Shown here: piece by piece, positions 51,261 to 60,237 of the stretch | Layout: every line of letters starts with the position of its first letter | Position numbering within the stretch: position 1 is the stretch's first letter | DNA from: Tetrapisispora phaffii CBS 4417 | Lineage: Eukaryota; Ascomycota; Saccharomycetes; Saccharomycetales; Saccharomycetaceae | Assembly (NCBI RefSeq): GCF_000236905.1 | Contig: NC_016530.1 | Coordinates: 372,001-436,000 of the forward strand | DNA length: 64,000 nt | Direction: 5' to 3' | Notes under the pieces: model-generated | Seen by the model: only the letters and a program-made list of their open reading frames with translations | The model's database searches: none | Told to the model about the DNA's origin: nothing | Program-made: the position numbers and the translations under genes

Positions 51261-54200
51261 TCAATATGAGGCACATTTAGCTATTTTTTCTTGGATATAG
51301 TTATAAACTTCTGGGACTTTTGATAAATTATACTGGTTTTTCTTAAATTTAATTATTTCATTTGTAATATCAAAAATTTTCGATCTCTTTTGGAAATTTA
51401 AAATTAGCTGATCATGATCTAAAAAGTCTGGATTGCCAGTGACTATAAATGTCAAATCAGATAAGAATATACCAAAAAATGGTATACAAGGTGTTGACTT
51501 ATTAATGGATTTTAACGCATCTCTATAGTTTGAAAAATTTTTGCTGCTATTCATCAGTTCATTCAACTTTTTTAACCTAGCAATATAATTAGACTGAACT
51601 AACTTCCATGTTTTCGACAATCGATAAATTGAGGATGAATAAAGGGCAGATATGATAGCCGTTACTGCTGAAAAGTCTTTCATTTTATGACAATTATCAG
51701 CAACATCAATGAAAAACTCTATCAATTTTTTACGTTTCTTTATATCAGATTTTTCAACTATGGAATATGAAACAAAATTTGTTAACGTATTTGCAAAACA
51801 AATAAAATCACTTATATTTTTCGAACACTTATTTTTATTATCACACCATATTCTGTCAATACAATCAGATGCAGAAATTGCTGAATAAAGTTCTTCTCCC
51901 ATAATTGTAAGTTGAGTGCTAAATACATAAGGATCCATCTCATACAGGCTTAATCTTTTTCCTAATTTAAATCTTGCGATGTTCACAATTGGTGAATGAG
52001 AAAAAGAATTTTCGATTTCATTACGTCTGTCTGTCGCAAAATTTGTTATCTTGGATGTATCGGTATGAATATTTTCAACAAAAAATCTATTGTCTTCTTC
52101 CTCGTAAAAATTTTTTAATAGCTCAATCTCTCTTTTTTCAGTTACACCTTGATTTTTACAAATATCCAGATATATGTCCCTTAAATTTGATGAACCTGGT
52201 ATATTCTCATAAACAGTAAAATTAACAAATTTGAAAAATAAATTATTAGCATCATCATTCATGATATGCGAATCGAAATAGGCGGCAGTCCAAAAATTCG
52301 AAAAGAATAATAATAAAATCTTAACTATGTTTACTTTGGTTTCAAACGATTTTCCTTGTAACCATTTGTTGTATTCATCATAATTTAGACCATCTGGAGC
52401 TTCTTGATTATATCTGTAAATTAAAGACAATAAAAACTCTTTTATTCTTTCAGGAATTCTCGAACTACCTTTTTTTTTGAAAATAGTCTTAACCGTTAAT
52501 AAAAATATTAATATGAACCGTGTGTCTATAAATTGGTGGTTCGCCAAATGTTCTACTAAAGCAATAATTGGACCACCTCTAATTCTGTCACGGTTATCTA
52601 AAATTAATTCACGTTCATAATCTAATTGTAAAAACCATGAATAATTCTTCTGCTCTTCCAGTACTTTATTAATGTCCTTAGAGTTATCATCTGGTAATAA
52701 AGAGGTGTCATTAAATGAAAACCAATTTGCTTCAGTAACTTCATCTTTTGTTAGTTCTTTTAGTAAATCGTTTTTCATTGTTCTGGCAGCATAATTCAAT
52801 AGTAATTCTCTTTCTTGTATTAATTTACCTATATAAACGCAACAATGAGAGGCCAATTTGGCGTATTGTTGACAAGAACTTTTCGAAACTTTTGTATAAT
52901 CTGAAAAGGCAATGTCATTGTTCTCAACGTCTCTTTCTACTAGAGTCTGGTATAATTCGTTACCTTCTAAAGATTTGCTCCAGGTTTGACTTGACAACCT
53001 AGGTTCATAAAAATCAGGATCATGGTTTGGTTTCATTGAATTAAAAGTGTATGGGTCATTCAATGTAATTTGCTGTGCACACATTATAATTTTTGTAATA
53101 ATATTGTGCAGTGATTGTTTGATGTCAAAAAAATCGATTAACAGGTCAGAGATGACTTCGACTGATTGTAGTAAAAAATCTCTAGTTTCCATGTCCAAAT
53201 TTAATTTAAAGTCATATTCGCTATCAACGTCATTTACTATATCAGAATTACTCGATCTTGACTCCAAGGAGTTATTACTGTTGCGGTTATCATTATTAAT
53301 AAAATCATCCACAATGACTAACAAATTATAGAAGAAGGATAGATCTAATAATTCTAATAGACCAATTAGTGATAAATTCGAATTAAATTCATCATATGCC
53401 TTCAGGTTAATTTCTAAATCTCTTTTAATTGATTGTGGTTCATCAAGAATATTGATGTGTTCACTATCATGTGCAAAGACCTTATCGTTAATTTGATTGG
53501 CTCTCCTTGTAGCTTCTTCTAAAGTTTCTCTATTTAATGAATATATTTTTTTTGGAGTTGCTACAGATGAAGACTTTGTAGAGTTAATCGAGGAGATGAG
53601 TGAACCTCTTGTCATTGTTGAAAATCTCATTGATTTCGATTGGTTTTGATAACTATTCCTTTTAGAATTATCGGTCATTGAAAACTGTTCATTTGATTTA
53701 ATTGAGAATGGATTGATCCATGACCCGCCATGGAAAGAATCTTTGAGAAACCTCGGTACAATTTGTGGCAATTTCACTAAATTGTTTAATTTCTCTAGGG
53801 TTGTTTCGAAATGTTCCATGTCATAGTCCATATCGGATGTACTAGAATCAACGCTATATTTATTCAAAGTTATTAATCTGAAGAGAAATTTAAGGAGCAT
53901 TGTCAGCTCTTCCAATTCAGTTTTTATTATGATTGCTATTTGGCCTGACCCGTAATATAATTGTTCTTCATCGTTTTCCCTTTCATTGTTCGAATTCGCT
54001 GAATTTAAATATAATGACATGTTTAATGATATTTTACCTATTAGAAATGTGATTTTCCTTAACGTTATTCTAATGTTTCTTTTAAGACTTTTGTAATTTT
54101 CCTCTGAGATATCTAAATCTTTACCTGTAATCAAGTTGAACGAGATCATGATGTGTATAAATTTGGAATGCAGTTGTTCTAGGCTTATCCACGCCACTGC

Positions 54201-55205
54201 AGGGTAGACTATTTCTCTGTCATTGGAATTCGCACCACTTGTGCAATCCTGAGAGTAGTATTTATTTAATGTTGTGATGTTTTCCAGTATTGCATTGTAA
54301 AGATCCTTCCATGTGGTGATATCAAATTTATTTCTAATATATGCTGAGTCTTCAATTATTGCAGTATTCTTGGTGTCCCTTTGATTTGACTTTGTCTTCT
54401 GAAAGAGATTATTTTGCTTAAATGCAGTATTGAGTGGATTACTTTTCGAGTTGTAGAAGTTACCAGAATACGGTGATCTACTAGGACCTTTATGCAGCGC
54501 CAAGTTTGGGTCTGACGCAGATATGCGCTGGGTTCCTGAATTTGAATTCATCGGAGAAATGAACATCCCGTCATCACTATTCCTCAACGAGTCAGCGTTA
54601 TCAACATGTATCGCGTCCTCGTTATCCCTAGCAGTCTCCGTGTCTGTGTCGATTGCATGCGAAAGCGGGAAAATATTCTGGTCTTTGATGCTGTCACTGC
54701 TATGGACGCTCTTTGGAATAGTTCGCTTAGTCTGTGTCGTGTCTCTCTCGTCGATGCTCGGTATCTGCGACTTCAACTCCACTAGAGTGTTATTGTTGTG
54801 TATTAAACTGCTTGTGCCCGAGGACACGCTGTAGGACCTCCTGTTCCGGCCTGCAGAATGGTTTCTCCTGTGGATTTTCAGTGGAGCGACAAAATTGGAT
54901 GGCACCCAGCCTCTGTGGACCTCCATCGGGTGGTCTGCAAGGTAGAACTTGTTTGGAAACGGCTGCACCGGCGAGTTGACGATCAGTCCATCCCACCAAC
55001 CGTGTTCCAGTTTCCTTATTATGTAAATGACCTCTTTCTCCTTGAATTGAAGATATCTGGCCACCTTAGCCGGGTTCTGGGCCCCTCCATGGGAGTAGTC
55101 TGGACTGTCGTAGAGTGCCACTACCGTGTCCAGTACCTTCACCGTCGTGAACTCATTGTTTGCAGCGGCGTATCCATTTCCAGAATGAACATGATCGGTC
55201 TGCAT
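51261..55205 (-). CDS. CDC25: Ras guanine-nucleotide exchange factor Cdc25/Sdc25
   Basis: 1314 residues. An SH3 domain sits at about 27-105 (VVALYDSPDY, GWWDGLI, GWVPSNFV), then a long Ser/Asn-rich middle, a REM (RasGEF-N) domain at about 870-1000 (GGPIIALVEHLANHQFID) and the catalytic RasGEF domain at about 1090-1305 (FSTQLTIMGEELYSAI, IDRIW, NFSNYRDAL, PCIPFFGIFLSDLTFI). It activates Ras1/Ras2 toward adenylate cyclase. It is shorter than S. cerevisiae Cdc25 (1589) and nearer Sdc25 (1252). Gene order (IMH1 on one side, DPS1 on the other) joins the CDC25 and SDC25 neighbourhoods, so the symbol stands for the pair. Confidence 0.94.
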   Translation of the reverse strand: MQTDHVHSGNGYAAANNEFTTVKVLDTVVALYDSPDYSHGGAQNPAKVARYLQFKEKEVIYIIRKLEHGWWDGLIVNSPVQPFPNKFYLADHPMEVHRGWVPSNFVAPLKIHRRNHSAGRNRRSYSVSSGTSSLIHNNNTLVELKSQIPSIDERDTTQTKRTIPKSVHSSDSIKDQNIFPLSHAIDTDTETARDNEDAIHVDNADSLRNSDDGMFISPMNSNSGTQRISASDPNLALHKGPSRSPYSGNFYNSKSNPLNTAFKQNNLFQKTKSNQRDTKNTAIIEDSAYIRNKFDITTWKDLYNAILENITTLNKYYSQDCTSGANSNDREIVYPAVAWISLEQLHSKFIHIMISFNLITGKDLDISEENYKSLKRNIRITLRKITFLIGKISLNMSLYLNSANSNNERENDEEQLYYGSGQIAIIIKTELEELTMLLKFLFRLITLNKYSVDSSTSDMDYDMEHFETTLEKLNNLVKLPQIVPRFLKDSFHGGSWINPFSIKSNEQFSMTDNSKRNSYQNQSKSMRFSTMTRGSLISSINSTKSSSVATPKKIYSLNRETLEEATRRANQINDKVFAHDSEHINILDEPQSIKRDLEINLKAYDEFNSNLSLIGLLELLDLSFFYNLLVIVDDFINNDNRNSNNSLESRSSNSDIVNDVDSEYDFKLNLDMETRDFLLQSVEVISDLLIDFFDIKQSLHNIITKIIMCAQQITLNDPYTFNSMKPNHDPDFYEPRLSSQTWSKSLEGNELYQTLVERDVENNDIAFSDYTKVSKSSCQQYAKLASHCCVYIGKLIQERELLLNYAARTMKNDLLKELTKDEVTEANWFSFNDTSLLPDDNSKDINKVLEEQKNYSWFLQLDYERELILDNRDRIRGGPIIALVEHLANHQFIDTRFILIFLLTVKTIFKKKGSSRIPERIKEFLLSLIYRYNQEAPDGLNYDEYNKWLQGKSFETKVNIVKILLLFFSNFWTAAYFDSHIMNDDANNLFFKFVNFTVYENIPGSSNLRDIYLDICKNQGVTEKREIELLKNFYEEEDNRFFVENIHTDTSKITNFATDRRNEIENSFSHSPIVNIARFKLGKRLSLYEMDPYVFSTQLTIMGEELYSAISASDCIDRIWCDNKNKCSKNISDFICFANTLTNFVSYSIVEKSDIKKRKKLIEFFIDVADNCHKMKDFSAVTAIISALYSSSIYRLSKTWKLVQSNYIARLKKLNELMNSSKNFSNYRDALKSINKSTPCIPFFGIFLSDLTFIVTGNPDFLDHDQLILNFQKRSKIFDITNEIIKFKKNQYNLSKVPEVYNYIQEKIAKCASY

Positions 55206-56775
55206 GTCTCTATAAGAAAAATTATAGCGGGGGGATGCGTATGTAGTATTGCAATAAAGACGCCTGGTCCAGTCTGAATGTGTTTAGCGTGCGTGTGTGG
55301 GGAGACTCTGTAAATATTTCAATTAACCGTCCTGCTTTAAATCTGGTGCAGCTATGTGCTAAATTTCACCATAACCTTCGAGACGCAACGTACCTGTAAC
55401 CTTTTGCAAATACACACATACATATATATATATATATGTATGTATGTATGTATGTATATGCACATGTATTTAAATAAGTGCATGTCTGATAACAGGTGTA
55501 ATAAAAATAGAGTATATATATATGAGCGTATAGCGGAACTTTTATGCCATGGATAATCCGGCTGTTATTTGCAAAAGTGTTCTAACCGAACGAACGTGCA
55601 ATGGTGGATGATTCAAAAAGGCCTTTGGCATGCTGGAGCTTATACAGCATAGTTACGCTTCGGTGCTGTCAAGACCGTCGTAGATCCTCGGGACGGTGCC
55701 GTATGGCGTGGAAACTAGGCATTCCATGCTGTCCGCATGCGTTTGTGTGCACGGGACGCGATAAGGAAGAGCGCAAACGTGCGAGCACACAGAGACGTCT
55801 CCAAAAAGGGGACAGAAGAGGACAGTTTCTAGGGACGATTGTGCGTCTGTGCTGCGCGCGAGCGGAGAGCGTACTCCGAAAGAACAGCCATTATTATGTA
55901 ATGGTGTGCTGTCGACCAGCGTGTCCGGCGTGGGGTGTCCGCTCCCCTAATTGACGACGCGCCGTCTGTTTGCACATTATCAAATTCCATGGTGCCACCA
56001 CGGTGACATCATTTGGTGCAGCGGGCCTTCTCGGCGTGCACAGCCCATGGAAGGGCGATCACTCTGAACGGTTTTGGTATTCTATCATTTTTTCCACAGC
56101 GGCAATGGGTGTTCTCCAACGACACAGCAGAGACACCGCCAAGGCATAGGAGGTGTAAGCGCTCGCGCGCCCTGAAGACAACTTCTGGGTGGTGGTGTCC
56201 GTCCATCCAACCGCGATTGTCGAAATCCGAAGTCTCTCGCTCTCGCTTGCATGGATGGCACCCCTGGAGATACTTCTTCCTTGGCACTCGCCCATTCAAC
56301 GCTGTTGTGCTGTTCACCAAGAGCCCTCTCACACGCCTCGCTCGCCCCTCTAAATGTCATTTTGAAGGTGACAAATGCAACATTATTTCTCGCAACTCGC
56401 ACTGGAAAAGCCTCACGTGGCTTCCTGTAGTCTCGCTCTCGTTCGTGTTAAAGCCGTCGGGCAGAACATGCTGACGTTGGAAGCCGCCTTTTTTCCCATT
56501 TTTGGAAGGCGGGTAAATTCCGTGTCCGGGTCACGTGTTGTTTTTTGCTGTTGCCCTGTCCTCGTGACTCCGAAACAAGGGCCTCGACGCTATTGCAATC
56601 CGTTCGTATGCAGAAAAACAGAAAAAAATTTTGAGGAAAATGCAATTGCATTCACACCCGTATAACTGGCATCTACAAATTGTGTTATACAGTTGTGAGC
56701 TTAGGTACGTTTCCGTTCGGTCAATTGGCATGCCACGAGAGCCACATCACAGTTGACACACATATACATTCCGGA
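55206..56775. promoter_or_regulatory. Divergent CDC25/DPS1 intergenic region, 1.57 kb, GC-rich
   Basis: The 5' part has a TA/TGTA microsatellite (55421-55460). From about 55590 to 56600 the sequence is much richer in G+C than the genome average and full of overlapping frames on both strands, none with protein character. CACGTG is at 56414-56419 and GTCACGTG at 56530-56537, 240-360 bp upstream of DPS1. Confidence 0.5.
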
Positions 56776-58449
56776 ATGTCTGAACAGGCTGCTACCGCTA
56801 CAGAAGTCCCAAAGGAGGAACAACCAGTTGTCCTGGGCGAAGATGGCCAACCTCTATCGAAAAAGGCGTTGAAAAAACTGCAAAAGGAACAAGAAAAGCA
56901 GAAGAAGAAAGAGGAGACTGCCCGTAGATTGCAGTTGGAAAAGGAGCAACGTGAGAAGGATGAGGCAAGTGCTCCGGATTCCGCTGCCGCCAACTACGGT
57001 AAGTTGCCGTTGGTTCAATCTCTGCCAAGCGCAAGAACTAACGAGTCAAGAATCAAGTTCGAAGACTTGACGGAGGACATGAACGACAAAGAGGTCCTCT
57101 TCAGAGCTAGAGTACACAACACGAGACAACAGGGTGCTACTTTGGCATTCTTGACATTGAGACAGCAAAGCCAATTGATCCAAGCTTTGCTCAGAGTCAA
57201 CAAGGAGGGCTCCGTCTCCAAGAAGATGACTAAATGGGCTGGTTCTTTACACTTGGAATCCATTGTCTTGGTCCGTGGTGTTGTGAAGAAAGTCGACGAG
57301 CCAATCAAGTCTGCCACCGTCCAAAATTTGGAAGTTCACGTCACTCAAATCCATATCATCTCCGAAACTCCAGAAAACTTGCCAATTCTATTGGAAGACG
57401 CTTCCAGATCCGAAGAAGAAGCTGAAAGAGCAGGTTTGCCGGTCGTAAACTTGGACACTAGATTAGATGCCCGTGTTATTGACTTAAGAACTGCCACCAA
57501 CCAAGCTATCTTTAAGATTCAATCTGGTGTCTGCCAGTTATTCAGAGAATTCCTGTACCAAAAGAAATTCATGGAGGTCCACAGTCCAAAGTTATTAGGC
57601 GCTCCAAGTGAAGGTGGTGCTTCCGTTTTCGAAGTCGCTTATTTCAAAGACACCAAGGCTTACCTAGCTCAATCTCCGCAATTCCACAAGCAACAATTGA
57701 TGGTCGCTGATTTTGAAAGAGTTTTTGAAATTGCCCCGGTTTTCAGAGCTGAAAACTCCAATACTCACCGTCACATGACCGAGTTCACTGGTCTTGATTT
57801 AGAAATGACGTTTGAAGAAAACTACCACGAAGTGTTGGACACTCTAAGTGAATTATTCGTTTTCATCTTTATAGAATTGAACAAGAGATACAAGAAGGAG
57901 ATCGATGTTGTCAGAAAGCAATACCCTGTCGAAGAGTTCAAATTGCCAAAGGACGGCAAGATGATCAAATTAACCTTCAAAGAAGGTATAGAAATGTTAA
58001 GAGCCAGTGGCAAGACTGAAGTCGGTGACTACGATGACTTATCCACCGAAAATGAGAAATTGTTAGGTAAGCTTGTTCGTGAAAAATACGATACCGATTT
58101 CTACATCTTGGATAAGTTCCCACTAGCAGTCAGACCATTCTACACCATGCCTGACCCAGAGGATCCAAATTACTCCAACTCCTATGATTTCTTCATGAGA
58201 GGTGAGGAAATCATGTCCGGTGCCCAAAGAATCCACGACTACGATCTATTACTGACCAGATTAAAAGCCCACGGATTATCTCCAGAAGACCCAGGTTTGA
58301 AGGATTACGTGGATGCCTTCTCTTACGGTTGCGCTCCTCACGCCGGTGGTGGTATTGGTTTAGAGAGAGTGCTTATGTTTTTCCTAGACTTGAAGAACAT
58401 CAGAAGAGCCTCCTTGTTCCCAAGAGATCCAAAGAGATTGAGACCATGA
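56776..58449 (+). CDS. DPS1: Cytosolic aspartyl-tRNA synthetase
   Basis: 557 residues, a class IIb synthetase that charges tRNA-Asp. The N-terminal Lys-rich helix (GQPLSKKALKKLQKEQEKQKKK) is the yeast tRNA-binding extension. The OB-fold anticodon domain (about 75-190) follows, then motif 2 FRAENSNTHRHMTEF and motif 3 GGGIGLERV; it ends FPRDPKRLRP. I start at MSEQAAT because the length and the N-terminus then equal S. cerevisiae Dps1 (557); the frame runs 32 codons further upstream. Strong codon bias. COX19 follows 279 bp downstream on the same strand, as in S. cerevisiae. Confidence 0.97.
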   Translation: MSEQAATATEVPKEEQPVVLGEDGQPLSKKALKKLQKEQEKQKKKEETARRLQLEKEQREKDEASAPDSAAANYGKLPLVQSLPSARTNESRIKFEDLTEDMNDKEVLFRARVHNTRQQGATLAFLTLRQQSQLIQALLRVNKEGSVSKKMTKWAGSLHLESIVLVRGVVKKVDEPIKSATVQNLEVHVTQIHIISETPENLPILLEDASRSEEEAERAGLPVVNLDTRLDARVIDLRTATNQAIFKIQSGVCQLFREFLYQKKFMEVHSPKLLGAPSEGGASVFEVAYFKDTKAYLAQSPQFHKQQLMVADFERVFEIAPVFRAENSNTHRHMTEFTGLDLEMTFEENYHEVLDTLSELFVFIFIELNKRYKKEIDVVRKQYPVEEFKLPKDGKMIKLTFKEGIEMLRASGKTEVGDYDDLSTENEKLLGKLVREKYDTDFYILDKFPLAVRPFYTMPDPEDPNYSNSYDFFMRGEEIMSGAQRIHDYDLLLTRLKAHGLSPEDPGLKDYVDAFSYGCAPHAGGGIGLERVLMFFLDLKNIRRASLFPRDPKRLRP

Positions 58450-58727
58450 TCCATCCAGTATATACGCTAGCTTGCTACATCCACCACTACTATTACTACT
58501 ACATAGAAGCCAAATACAATATACAAACCCCATATATATATGTCTATGTATTGACCGGGCACGTGACTATCACTGAACACGATCGCGATGCCGCGAGCAA
58601 CATCCCTTTCTCCATAACAGCGAAATGAAAAACCAAATGGGAAACGTATATAAGCACGAGAGTGAGAAGTGCGTTGATATATGTGCCTGTCGCTGACTAA
58701 CCGAAAGCTAGTAAGCAAACGTAAATA

Positions 58728-59078
58728 ATGAGTGGTAATCCAGGTGGCTCGACGTTCAGACTGTCGCCAACTCCACCAGAGAGAGGTTCATTCCCATTGG
58801 ACCATGACGGTGAATGCACGAATGAAATGATTGCATACATGAACTGTATCAAGTTAGTTAAAGGCGAAAACGGTGCCGTTAACTGCCGTATAAAAGCACG
58901 TGACTATCTGAAATGCAGAATGGATCATGGATTAATGGAACGTGACGATTTCAAGCACTTGGGACTTCCAGAGCCACGAGGCGCTGCCGCTGCCGCTGCC
59001 GCCACCACCAGTGATGGCGATGGCACTGGAGCCACAAAGAATGCGCCACCGACAGGCAAGAAGTTCGGTGAGCCGTAA
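58728..59078 (+). CDS. COX19: Cox19, twin CX9C copper/assembly protein
   Basis: 116 residues. The core coiled-coil-helix-coiled-coil-helix fold has cysteine pairs C30/C40 and C53/C63, both CX9C. The N-terminus MSGNPGGS and [17 protein letters not shown] match S. cerevisiae Cox19, which works in the mitochondrial intermembrane space and cytosol in copper delivery to cytochrome oxidase with Cox11. The C-terminal 30 residues are a low-complexity Ala/Thr/Gly tail that makes it longer than the 98-residue S. cerevisiae protein. CACGTGAC at 58560-58567 is 160 bp upstream. Confidence 0.95.
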   Translation: MSGNPGGSTFRLSPTPPERGSFPLDHDGECTNEMIAYMNCIKLVKGENGAVNCRIKARDYLKCRMDHGLMERDDFKHLGLPEPRGAAAAAAATTSDGDGTGATKNAPPTGKKFGEP

Positions 59079-59339
59079 CGGGTGACTCGTTCCACTCTAA
59101 TTAGACACTGTGTATGTTTTGTAAGGGGAGAGAGCGCATGTCTTTCCCATTCCATGTAAATAGGTAGCACACAATAGATAACCGAGACGGCTTTCGCTGC
59201 AACGTGCATGTCCATGCACCATCAGATCAATGGGAAGAGAATGTATAGCCATTGCCATGGATTACGTAACTTGAGCGTATCCGGGAACCGCATTTCCGAC
59301 AGACAACGCAGGTCACCCGGCACCGGGCTTCTCTGTTTA

Positions 59340-59362
59340 GGGGTGGGGCAGTGGGCAGTGGG
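59340..59362 (+). other. G-quadruplex motif
   Basis: G-runs at 59340-59343, 59345-59348, 59553-less: the third is 59353-59355 and the fourth 59360-59362, separated by loops of 1, 4 and 4 bases. This satisfies the G3+N1-7 pattern on the plus strand and sits directly before the GC island. Confidence 0.85.
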
Positions 59363-59400
59363 CTGGTGCCAACAAGACCCTTTGGAATTGAGTTAGCGCC

Positions 59401-59520
59401 TACGCTGTAGAAGCACCCACGCGCCCGCCTTATCGCGCCGCCGGCCGCTATCGTCTCTTTGCCGGCCAGGCCCCTCCGACTCCCCGCGGTTGCCGCGATA
59501 ACCACCGCGACACCGCCGCG
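59401..59520. other. GC island (about 70% G+C) in an AT-rich genome
   Basis: By hand count 59401-59520 is about 70% G+C, with CCGCCGGCCGC, CCCCGCGG, CCGCGATAACCACCGCG and CCGCCGCGG. The surrounding coding DNA is far more AT-rich. It may bind GC-recognising factors (Rsc3-, Ume6-type CGCG/GCCGCC sites are present as short cores); no frame is convincing. Confidence 0.7.
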
Positions 59521-60237
59521 GCTGGCAAACCGCATGGGATTTTGTGGCAGTCTTCTATGTCCTAACCACGACGCTCCGCGCACGCGCCCACGCGCTTAAC
59601 GCTGCATGATTCATTTTCTTGACGCTTTCCCCGCCCCTCCTTTCGCCCCCCCTTCCCTTCCCCGCGGCATTACATGACCATGACTGTCTCTCGCACGCGC
59701 GCAAGTGGCGGAACCAGACACAGAAATCGATCATCCCATGCCCAACCAGTCACAAAAACGACTTTCTTAATCAATCCAACGTCAACACCACTTTGAGGAT
59801 TTTCGCTGACCGCACATTAGACATTATGCACGGTGACTACAACTCGATTTCTAGTAATAATCCATTTAAACGTTTTCTAAAACTCCATGGTCTCCATTAT
59901 CCATTCAAATTACTATTTTAATTTTAACTCGAACTCTAATTGCCACAATTACGGAATCGATAATATATTGGATTTGATACGCTCTCATATATATATTCTT
60001 GCTTATCGCACTGCCGATTAGTAATAAAATATAGCTAAACTTCTTCATCCCCTCGCACTTCGTCGTAGTTCCAGGAGCCTAACGATATATATATAGAGTC
60101 TCTCTAAGATATATTTCACCCCCCGTTGTATGTGTGTTCATGCATATACTTATATCGGTGCATATCGAATCCATTAATATATATCCACACACGCATACAC
60201 ACCACTGTTTGGTAATATTCTCCTCTATTCAGCAGAG

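Larger units (their letters stand above)
59079..60237. promoter_or_regulatory. KNS1 upstream region with G4 motif and GC island
   Basis: 1.16 kb between COX19 and KNS1, same strand. It contains a canonical G-quadruplex motif (59340-59362) and a GC island (59401-59520), listed separately, then an AT-rich core-promoter-like stretch with TATATATATAGAG at about 60085-60097 and TATATATCC at about 60180. No gene seen. Confidence 0.6.

Noticed and set aside
55601..56665. Cluster of 96-153-codon frames before DPS1
   Set aside because: Several overlap on both strands because stop codons are rare in GC-rich DNA; no motif or consistent codon usage was found.
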